DNA of 5,350 bases, from positions 1-5,350 of the forward strand of contig DYCT01000060.1 in NCBI GenBank assembly GCA_019417975.1, given 5' to 3'. The stretch's first letter is position 1. The number at the start of each line of letters is the position of its first letter. The position numbers and the translations under genes were made by a program. The DNA comes from Bacteroides sp. (GTDB lineage: Bacteria; Bacteroidota; Bacteroidia; Bacteroidales; Bacteroidaceae). The notes under the pieces are model-generated. The model saw nothing but the letters and a program-made list of their open reading frames with translations, did not search any database and had not been told where the DNA came from. This document shows, piece by piece, positions 1 to 5,350 of the stretch.

Positions 1-1038
1 TTTCTCTTGTAGAGGATTCCAACCTTGAGCTTTTAGTTCAAACTCTTGTCCGTCGCGAGTGATGAGCGCGCAGCCCAGTTCCGGTTTGGTGATGTGTCCG
101 ATGAGTTTGACGCCTTCTAAGTTAGCGACTTTTTCATGGTCTGCGATGGGAACGGTGAACAGGAGTTCGTAGTCTTCGCCACCATTCATGGCACAGGTCG
201 TCAGATTCATGTTGAACTCTTCGGCCATAACTGCTGTTTGATAGTCGATGGGGATATGTTCCTCATAGACACGGCAGCCCACTTTGCTTTGTGAGCAGAT
301 ATGCATTAGTTCTGACGAGAGACCGTCTGAAATGTCCATCATGGCTGTAGGTTTGATATTGAGTTCGGCCAATTTTTTGATGATATCTCCTCTGGCTTCC
401 GGTTTTAGCTGGCGTTCCAACAAGTATTCTTTGCCTGCAAAGTCGGGTTGGGCATCTTCTACACCTTGAAAGGCGGCTTTCTCTCGCTCTAACAATTGGA
501 GTCCCATATAGGCTGCTCCTAAATCACCGGTGACGCAGATTAAGTCGGTATCTTTTGCTCCGTTGCGGTAAACCACTTTGTCTTTGTCGGCTTCGCCAAT
601 GCAGGTGATGCAGATGGCCAGTCCGGTCAGTGATGAGGTTGTATCACCACCTACGATGTCAACATGGTGAAGTTCGCAAGCCAAACGGATGCCGGCATAG
701 AATTCTTCCATGTCTTCAATGCTGAAACGTTTGGACAGGGCCATGGATACAGTCATCTGGCGAGGTGTACCGTTCATGGCATAGATGTCGGATATGTTGA
801 CGATGGCCGATTTATACCCCAAATGTTTTAGGGGAGTATAGGTCAGGTCGAAGTGTACACCTTCCATGAGCAGATCGGTGGTTACCAGAATTTGTTTATC
901 CGGATATTCCAAGACCGCAGCATCGTCACCTATGCCATAGCGTGTAGATTTGTTTTCGGGCTCAATGCCTTCTGTCAGGTGTTTGATAAGTCCGAACTCT
1001 CCCAAGGTTGCTATTTCTGTTCTTTTCTTAGTAAACAT
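1..1038 (-). CDS. thiL: Thiamine-monophosphate kinase ThiL (3' end cut by window edge)
   Basis: ThiL phosphorylates thiamine monophosphate with ATP to make thiamine diphosphate, the last cytoplasmic step of the cofactor's synthesis. The frame is open for 346 codons from the ATG at 1038 to base 1 without a stop. It shows the ThiL/PurM-type motifs in order: GIGDDAAVL (residues 35-43), TTDLLMEGVHF (53-63), NISDIYAM (81-88), VGGDTT (129-134), VTGDLGAA (169-176), DISDGL (235-240) and GGEDYELLF (286-294). The Asp residues in GDDAA, SDI, GGDT and SDG match those that bind Mg-ATP and substrate in the family. At 346 residues it already exceeds E. coli ThiL (about 325), so probably only a few residues and the stop are missing. 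The start lies 9 bp after the punA stop with no clear Shine-Dalgarno, as is usual in Bacteroidota. I see no TPP riboswitch nearby, so expression probably follows the operon. The identification is firm. Confidence 0.95.
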   Translation of the reverse strand, partial: MFTKKRTEIATLGEFGLIKHLTEGIEPENKSTRYGIGDDAAVLEYPDKQILVTTDLLMEGVHFDLTYTPLKHLGYKSAIVNISDIYAMNGTPRQMTVSMALSKRFSIEDMEEFYAGIRLACELHHVDIVGGDTTSSLTGLAICITCIGEADKDKVVYRNGAKDTDLICVTGDLGAAYMGLQLLEREKAAFQGVEDAQPDFAGKEYLLERQLKPEARGDIIKKLAELNIKPTAMMDISDGLSSELMHICSQSKVGCRVYEEHIPIDYQTAVMAEEFNMNLTTCAMNGGEDYELLFTVPIADHEKVANLEGVKLIGHITKPELGCALITRDGQEFELKAQGWNPLQEK

Positions 1039-1047
1039 AGGGTTGGT

Positions 1048-1857
1048 TTAAGCTCTGTTGATAAGTTCGCGCATGATTTCTGTCATCTTAGGTTGTGCGG
1101 CATCGGCTGCTTTTTGTACCTCTTCGTGTGATACTTCTACAATCTTGCCTTCTACACCTAAGTCGGTTATGACAGAAACACCAAATACCTTGATGCCACA
1201 GTGGTTGGCTACGATTACTTCGGGAACGGTAGACATACCTACAGCATCTGCGCCCATGATATGGAACAGTTTGTATTCGGCAGGTGTTTCAAAAGTAGGG
1301 CCTTGTGTGCCGATATAGACGCCATGCTGCACCTTAATGCCTTTTTCCTTGGCTATTTCGTCTGCTTTGCGGATGAGCTCTTTGTCGTAAGCTTCGCTCA
1401 TGTCCGGGAAGCGAGGGCCGTAATCGATGTTTTTGCCACGCAACGGGTGTTCGGGAAAATAATTGATGTGGTCTGTAATAATCATCAAATCACCGATTTC
1501 GAATGCCGGATTTGTACCGCCACTAGCGTTGGATACAAAGAGAGTCTTGATGCCGAGTTCGCGCATCACTCGTACCGGAAAGGTCACTTCTTTCATAGAA
1601 TATCCTTCGTAGAAGTGGAAACGGCCCTGCATGGCCAAGATGTCTTTGTTGCCTAACTTTCCAAAAATAAGTTTACCGCTATGTCCTTCTACTGTCGAAA
1701 CAGGGAAGTTGGGGATATCTTTGTAGCTGATTTCATACTTTTCGGTAATCTCACCGGCTAAACTGCCTAATCCGGTACCTAAGATAATAGCGGTCTCAGG
1801 ATTTGTGTGCATTCTTTCTTTTAGAAAGGATGCTGTTTCTTTTATTTTTTCTAACAT
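1048..1857 (-). CDS. punA: Purine nucleoside phosphorylase, trimeric PNP/MTAP family
   Basis: This cytoplasmic salvage enzyme splits purine nucleosides with phosphate into base and ribose-1-phosphate. Its 269 residues match the usual length of bacterial trimeric PNPs. Visible motifs are GTGLGSLA (27-34) and GHSG (59-61 region) for phosphate, GRFHFYEGY (78-86), NASGGTN (110-116), the base-site stretch with GPTFET (186-191, Glu190) and GADAVGMSTVPE (202-213, Met208). His244 matches the His that contacts the ribose 5'-OH. The residue matching human Asn243, which favours 6-oxopurines, is Asp232 here (codon 1164-1162); Asp is found at this place in methylthioadenosine phosphorylases. The inosine/guanosine label is therefore not certain. 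The ATG at 1857 is preferred to the internal ATG at 1812 because the first 15 residues (IKETASFL) match the N-terminal helix of relatives. That start gives a 62-bp overlap with the end of lpxK. The family is firm; the exact substrate is open. Confidence 0.94.
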   Translation of the reverse strand: MLEKIKETASFLKERMHTNPETAIILGTGLGSLAGEITEKYEISYKDIPNFPVSTVEGHSGKLIFGKLGNKDILAMQGRFHFYEGYSMKEVTFPVRVMRELGIKTLFVSNASGGTNPAFEIGDLMIITDHINYFPEHPLRGKNIDYGPRFPDMSEAYDKELIRKADEIAKEKGIKVQHGVYIGTQGPTFETPAEYKLFHIMGADAVGMSTVPEVIVANHCGIKVFGVSVITDLGVEGKIVEVSHEEVQKAADAAQPKMTEIMRELINRA

Positions 1858-2920
1858 AGCCTATGATATTTTGATTAAATTTTTCTTGTTGGTTCTGTAA
1901 GAGCTCTACTTTTATGGGTAAAACGTAAAGATGTTGTTTAAGTTCGTCGGTCAAGAAAGGGAGTTGCAACAGCCTGGTTGCATCTTTCTCTGTTGTGACG
2001 ATGTATTTACGGTGTCCTGATAAAGTCTGGAATGCTTTCTCAAGTTGCTCGATGTCTTTCTTTTTAAAGAAATGGTGGTCGCCAAATGTCAGCTCCTGAA
2101 TGGATGTAGTGTATTTCTCCAGTTCCTGTACAAGCTGTTGCGGAGAGGCAATGCCGGTAAACAGGAGGATGGAATCTTGCTTGGTAAGTTTCTCTACTGG
2201 GATTTCATGGCCTTCGGAAAATAAGGGACGAAGGTTGTCGTAGCGTAACGTTGAAAAATACAGTTGCTGATAGGGGAATAAATCCAATTGCTTGGATAGT
2301 ACTCTGTAATCCATCGGCTTGATATTGTCCGGACATTTGGTAACAATCACGATGTTGGCTCTGTGTTTCCCCGATTCCGGTTCGCGCAAGCGTCCGGCGG
2401 GTAAGAGCGCATCGTTGCAGATGAGGCGGTTGTAGTCTATCAACAGGATGCTGATGCCGGGTTGCACATAGCGGTGTTGGAAAGCATCGTCAAGCAAGAT
2501 GACTTCGGTATCGGGAGCGATGTCGTTGCGCATCAGCATTTTGATGCCATGACACCGGTCGGCGTCTACAGCCATGTAGATACGTGGAAATTTCTGCTTT
2601 ATCTGGAATGGTTCGTCACCAGATACTTCTACCGATGTATCTGGTTGAACCAGCTGGAATCCTTTTGACTTTCGTTTATATCCTCTACTGAGTACGGCTA
2701 CTTGGTATGTGTCTTGGAGAATTTTAATAAGATACTCTGTATGGGGCGTTTTTCCTGTTCCGCCTACGGTGATGTTTCCTACAGAGATGATAGGAATATC
2801 GAACGAACGTGAGCGTAGCAACCTCCAATCGAAGAGATTGTTACGCAGACGAACTCCTATCCCGTAGAGGAAAGAGACCGGATATAGCCATTTGTGTATT
2901 TTAATCGAATTCTCCTCCAT
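1796..2920 (-). CDS. lpxK: Tetraacyldisaccharide 4'-kinase LpxK
   Basis: LpxK uses ATP to phosphorylate the 4' position of the tetraacyldisaccharide lipid A precursor at the inner face of the inner membrane. The 374 residues show a short hydrophobic/amphipathic N-terminal anchor (about 11-30), a P-loop GGTGKTP (53-59), SRGYKRKSKG (78-87), GDEP (101-104), the DDAFQHR block (144-150), PAGRLREP (174-181), DHHFF (281-285), whose His fits the second catalytic site residue known from Aquifex LpxK, and TEKDATRL (310-317). The start is 7 bp after the sppA stop. There is no Shine-Dalgarno upstream; a GGAGGAG-like purine run sits just inside the gene at codons 1-4 instead. The last 20 codons, a strongly basic tail, overlap punA in another frame. 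Gut Bacteroides usually remove the 4'-phosphate later with LpxF, which is not in this window. The identification is firm. Confidence 0.96.
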   Translation of the reverse strand: MEENSIKIHKWLYPVSFLYGIGVRLRNNLFDWRLLRSRSFDIPIISVGNITVGGTGKTPHTEYLIKILQDTYQVAVLSRGYKRKSKGFQLVQPDTSVEVSGDEPFQIKQKFPRIYMAVDADRCHGIKMLMRNDIAPDTEVILLDDAFQHRYVQPGISILLIDYNRLICNDALLPAGRLREPESGKHRANIVIVTKCPDNIKPMDYRVLSKQLDLFPYQQLYFSTLRYDNLRPLFSEGHEIPVEKLTKQDSILLFTGIASPQQLVQELEKYTTSIQELTFGDHHFFKKKDIEQLEKAFQTLSGHRKYIVTTEKDATRLLQLPFLTDELKQHLYVLPIKVELLQNQQEKFNQNIIGYVRKNKRNSILSKRKNAHKS

Positions 2921-2927
2921 GTCTTTA

Positions 2928-4685
2928 TTACTCTATGTTTAAATCAAATGGCATGCGTGCTTGCATGGCATCCATGTTTTCCACATTTTGGATGAATTGG
3001 ATGCTTTGATAGGGCTTGCCGAGGAAGCTGTTGCCGATTTTTGATTGAATATAGCTGGTTGTTCCTTGGTCGAGCAATGTGGTTAGGAAATCTTTCTTTT
3101 TAGGATATTCCAACAAGGTATAATTGCTGGTGTTTGCTTTAGCAGCAGCTATTTCTATTGCTTTGTCAAGTCCTCCCAATTCGTCTACCAAACCTAATTC
3201 TTTGGCTGTAGCACCTGTCCATACGCGTCCTTCTGCTATTTTACCGATAGCTTCTGTGCTCATGCCACGTCCGTCGGCACAGCGTTTTAAGAATAGGCTG
3301 TAGCCACGGTTGATGTATGTTTGCATCAAGGCTTTTTCTGCACCGGTCATGTCGCGAACCAAGGTGCCGAAATCGGCATGTTCGTTTATTTTGACCATGT
3401 CGAAGTTTACACCAACTTTATCGGTTAGTTTCTTGAAGTTTGGTATCATTCCGAAGATTCCGATGGAGCCGGTTAGAGTAGTGGGCTGTGCTACGATTGA
3501 GTCTGCTACACAGGAGATGTAGTAACCACCCGAAGCTGCAAAGTCGCCCATGGAGACAATGAGGGGCTTTTCTGCCTTCAACAGACGCAATTCGTTCCAG
3601 ATTTGTTCCGAACCGTATGCACTTCCACCCGGTGAGTTGACGCGGAGTACAACTGCTTTCACATTCTCATCTTCGCGAAGTTTTCGTAAGTCTTTGATTA
3701 CTTTCTTAGAGACAATTCCGTTTGAGTTGCTCTGATTGTCTATCTCTCCGTAGGCATAATACACCGCCAAGATATTTCCGCTTTTGTCTTTAGGCGTGTT
3801 CTTTTTCACGTGAATCATTTCATCGAGGCTGAGTGTATGCAACTTGTCGTCTTTATCCAAACCTAATTGTTGTTTCAGACAATTGCGTACCTCGTTTTGG
3901 TAGACGATGCTGTCTACCAGCCCATAGCTTTTCAGTTCTTCAGCGGTGTTGAACAGTAACATGCGGTCAGCATACTCATTGAGCTTTTCGGTCGGGATGT
4001 TTCTGGATTGTGAAATATCGGCAGTAAGCTGATTCCAGATGGATTGCATAAACACTTGTACTTGCTCTCGGTTGGTATCACTCATCTGGGTGTTGATAAA
4101 AGGTTCTACGGCCGATTTGTATGTACCGACTTTGAATATTTGCATCTCAATGCCTAATTTCTCAAGCAATTCTTTGTAGAATACCGGTTGCGAAGCCAAA
4201 CCTTTCCATTCGATAGCGCCTTGTGGGTTTATCAAAACTTTATCGGCTATACTCGATAGGTAGTACAATCCTTGGCTATAAGTATCGGCATAGGTCGTGA
4301 TGAATTTACCGCTTTCTTTAAAGTCGGCCAACGCATTGCGTATCTCTTGTGTTGATGCAAACGAGGCTCCTAATGCAGAACTTTGGATATAGATACCTTT
4401 TACTTCGTCGGTTTCTTTTGCCTTTCGGATGGCGGTAAGTATATCGTCTAGTCCGTATTCATTGAATTGGTCGTTCAGATAAGCAGCGAATGGATTGTCA
4501 ACCGAACGTTCTGTTAGCATACCGTTGAAATCAAGGAATAGCACAGAATTGTTTTTGACTTGCGTTTCTGTTTCGGCAGAACCGATTAGCCCGGCCAAGC
4601 TGATAATACCTAAAAAGATAAAGATGAAACCGGTGAGAAAGAGGCCGACTATGGTGGCCAATGTGTATTTCAGAAACTCTTTCAT
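2928..4685 (-). CDS. sppA: Signal peptide peptidase SppA, 67K type (S49 family)
   Basis: SppA is a membrane-anchored serine protease that digests signal peptides left after secretion. The 585 residues fit the long, two-domain form seen in E. coli. A short positive start (MKEFLK) is followed by one membrane segment (about 8-34), which places the bulk of the protein in the periplasm. The N-terminal S49 domain carries the general-base lysine, Lys190 in YKSAVEPF (189-196). The C-terminal domain has VNSPGGSAYGSE (349-360) for oxyanion/substrate contacts and the nucleophile Ser385 in DFAASGGYY (381-389), followed by TLTGSIGIFG (403-412). Both members of the Ser/Lys dyad are present, so it should be active. 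It is the first gene of the leftward operon, with a strong promoter about 43-74 bp upstream of its ATG and a short leader. Its place before lpxK fits a shared envelope role. The identification is firm. Confidence 0.96.
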   Translation of the reverse strand: MKEFLKYTLATIVGLFLTGFIFIFLGIISLAGLIGSAETETQVKNNSVLFLDFNGMLTERSVDNPFAAYLNDQFNEYGLDDILTAIRKAKETDEVKGIYIQSSALGASFASTQEIRNALADFKESGKFITTYADTYSQGLYYLSSIADKVLINPQGAIEWKGLASQPVFYKELLEKLGIEMQIFKVGTYKSAVEPFINTQMSDTNREQVQVFMQSIWNQLTADISQSRNIPTEKLNEYADRMLLFNTAEELKSYGLVDSIVYQNEVRNCLKQQLGLDKDDKLHTLSLDEMIHVKKNTPKDKSGNILAVYYAYGEIDNQSNSNGIVSKKVIKDLRKLREDENVKAVVLRVNSPGGSAYGSEQIWNELRLLKAEKPLIVSMGDFAASGGYYISCVADSIVAQPTTLTGSIGIFGMIPNFKKLTDKVGVNFDMVKINEHADFGTLVRDMTGAEKALMQTYINRGYSLFLKRCADGRGMSTEAIGKIAEGRVWTGATAKELGLVDELGGLDKAIEIAAAKANTSNYTLLEYPKKKDFLTTLLDQGTTSYIQSKIGNSFLGKPYQSIQFIQNVENMDAMQARMPFDLNIE

Positions 4686-4727
4686 TGTCTTACGTTTTTT
4701 TATGGTTGTAAAAGGGTTTAATAGATA

Positions 4728-4759
4728 GCAAAGGTAACATTTTCTCTGTTAAGTCCAAA
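4728..4759 (-). promoter_or_regulatory. Bacteroides-type promoter of the sppA operon
   Basis: On the minus strand, TTTG (4759-4756) is followed by exactly 19 bases and then TACCTTTGC (4736-4728). This matches the Bacteroidota primary sigma factor consensus, TTTG at -33 and TAnnTTTG at -7, with the preferred 19-21 bp spacing. Transcription should start near 4722-4725, giving a leader of about 37-40 nt before the sppA ATG. No comparable promoter was found between the four downstream genes. Confidence 0.82.
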
Positions 4760-4867
4760 GATTAATGGATATTTGTAAGTGATAAACCGTTGATATGCAT
4801 TGGTGAGGGGGGAAGGATTGGGCATTGCTAATCAATAGTTTTAAAAGGTTGTTAAAATAAGCCGAAG
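4760..4867. other. Central part of the divergent intergenic region, no feature recognised
   Basis: These 108 bases lie between the two divergent promoters. I find no open reading frame, RNA gene or convincing hairpin. A run of six G (4807-4812) in a purine-rich stretch is the only compositional oddity. Confidence 0.4.
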
Positions 4868-4901
4868 GTTGACGATACGAAAACTGTTTTTCGTAATTTT
4901 G
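4868..4901 (+). promoter_or_regulatory. Candidate Bacteroides-type promoter of the lipoprotein gene
   Basis: TAATTTTG at 4894-4901 fits the -7 consensus TAnnTTTG. Upstream, GTTG (4868-4871) is a 3-of-4 match to the -33 TTTG, with a slightly long 22-bp spacing. Transcription would begin near 4905-4908, about 50 nt before the ATG at 4958. The -7 box is good and the -33 box weak, which would suit a regulated promoter. An inverted repeat fills the spacer. Confidence 0.5.
4876..4895. repeat. Perfect 8-bp inverted repeat inside the lipoprotein promoter, possible operator
   Basis: The left arm TACGAAAA (4876-4883) and right arm TTTTCGTA (4888-4895) are exact reverse complements around a 4-base centre (CTGT). 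The repeat lies between the candidate -33 and -7 boxes and its last two bases are the TA of the -7 box. That is where a bound dimeric repressor would block RNA polymerase. It precedes the predicted transcription start, so a role as an RNA hairpin or terminator is unlikely. No regulator can be named from this. Confidence 0.5.
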
Positions 4902-4957
4902 TTTCATTCTGGATTTTAGCAACTTTAGAAGTTTGAATAGAATAAGTATTTACGATT

Positions 4958-5350
4958 ATGCGAAAGTGGATTTATGAAGTGGCACTGTCTTGTGCCTTCT
5001 TAGCGATGACGTCTTGTTCGGGTCATAAGCAGGGCGAGAATGTGCATGTAGAGTATGACACCTTGCCGGCAACCCAAATCACGGTGGCTGCAGAATGTTT
5101 TTTGGAAGGTAGTTTTTATTGTAAAGCAGACTCGGCTTTCCTATCAGAACGGACTACCGGTTTGGATTGGCCTATCAGTCAGGATGGGGTATATGGACAA
5201 GTAAAGGTGTTGTATGATAGTTTGAAAAATATTGGGCAGGATATGTATGGACAGTTTTATGGCGTGTTTTTGCCGAAACATCCGGGCGTAGGAGGAGAAC
5301 CTGTGTTGAGACTTACACAATGGTTGGGCTTGGAGAAACAGGGAGAAGCC
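4958..5350 (+). CDS. Lipoprotein with a possible NlpE C-terminal-like (OB-fold) domain, 3' end cut
   Basis: The frame is open for 131 codons from ATG 4958 to the window edge. The start MRKW, a hydrophobic stretch (8-18) and MTSC with Cys20 form a lipoprotein signal peptide. The residues after Cys20 (SGHKQGEN) lack the acidic surface-export signal typical of exposed Bacteroides lipoproteins, so a periplasm-facing location is more likely. After a short linker, residues 51-68 (G-S-F-Y, then ADSA and TTG) can be laid without gaps on the E. coli NlpE OB-domain pattern G-Y-x-ADAATFTDCATG. The later VKVLYDSL (82-89) and YGQFYGVFLP (97-106) fit its following helix and strand. The Cys that forms a disulfide in that NlpE domain is Arg65 here. 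NlpE's N-terminal barrel with its CxxC motif is not seen before this domain; it may lie beyond the edge or be absent. The comparison is from memory and weak. A lipoprotein is likely; the function is not established. Confidence 0.7.
   Translation, partial: MRKWIYEVALSCAFLAMTSCSGHKQGENVHVEYDTLPATQITVAAECFLEGSFYCKADSAFLSERTTGLDWPISQDGVYGQVKVLYDSLKNIGQDMYGQFYGVFLPKHPGVGGEPVLRLTQWLGLEKQGEA

Larger units (their letters stand above)
1..4725 (-). other. Probable operon sppA-lpxK-punA-thiL
   Basis: Four genes on one strand are separated by 7 bp, a 62-bp overlap and 9 bp, with no terminator-like hairpin or promoter between them. The single strong promoter lies ahead of sppA. Transcription as one message is inferred from spacing; whether further genes follow thiL cannot be seen. 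Confidence 0.75.

Noticed and set aside
853..1131. Plus-strand open frame of 92 codons spanning the thiL-punA junction
   Set aside because: It is antisense to conserved thiL and punA coding sequence and has no promoter or recognisable protein features.
1201..1656. Plus-strand open frame of 151 codons
   Set aside because: It lies wholly antisense to punA, whose family motifs are intact, and its translation shows no recognisable domain or signal.
1858..2920. Internal promoter for punA within lpxK
   Set aside because: No TTTG and TAnnTTTG pair with 19-21 bp spacing was seen near the punA start on the minus strand.
4495..4728. Plus-strand open frame of 77 codons at the start of sppA
   Set aside because: It is antisense to the SppA signal anchor and leader; it has no recognised domain and no promoter ahead of it.
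4768..4775. GATATTTG as a second rightward -7 box
   Set aside because: It misses the first base of TAnnTTTG and has no -33 TTTG at suitable spacing; it also lies far from the lipoprotein start.
4807..4821. G-rich run as a possible G-quadruplex
   Set aside because: There is one run of six G and one of three, separated by a pair; four runs of three or more are not present.

Overview
The window looks like ordinary chromosomal DNA from a Bacteroidaceae member (Bacteroides or Phocaeicola). Three things point there: the protein sequences, a near-perfect TTTG-N19-TAnnTTTG promoter of the kind read by the Bacteroidota primary sigma factor, and start codons without a clear Shine-Dalgarno sequence. 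The species call is inference.

Positions 1-4685 hold four tightly packed genes read leftward (minus strand). In transcription order they are sppA (membrane-anchored signal peptide peptidase, 4685-2928), lpxK (lipid A 4'-kinase, 2920-1796), punA (trimeric-type purine nucleoside phosphorylase, 1857-1048) and thiL (thiamine-monophosphate kinase, 1038 to the left edge). Spacings are 7 bp, a 62-bp overlap and 9 bp. With one good promoter at 4728-4759 and none seen between the genes, this reads as one operon. It combines envelope upkeep (SppA, LpxK) with nucleoside salvage and cofactor synthesis (PunA, ThiL); all four are housekeeping functions with no obvious shared pathway.

Positions 4686-4957 form a 272-bp divergent intergenic region. 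It holds the leftward sppA promoter, a weaker candidate rightward promoter, and a perfect 8-bp-arm inverted repeat lying inside that rightward promoter, which could be an operator.

Positions 4958-5350 carry the first 131 codons of a rightward lipoprotein gene cut by the window edge. Its first domain faintly resembles the C-terminal OB-fold domain of the envelope-stress lipoprotein NlpE, but this was judged by eye only.

No mobile element, CRISPR array, tRNA or rRNA was seen. I do not see a new multi-gene system. The points most worth a second look are the Asp at the purine-specificity position of PunA, the possible operator, and the truncated NlpE-like lipoprotein.
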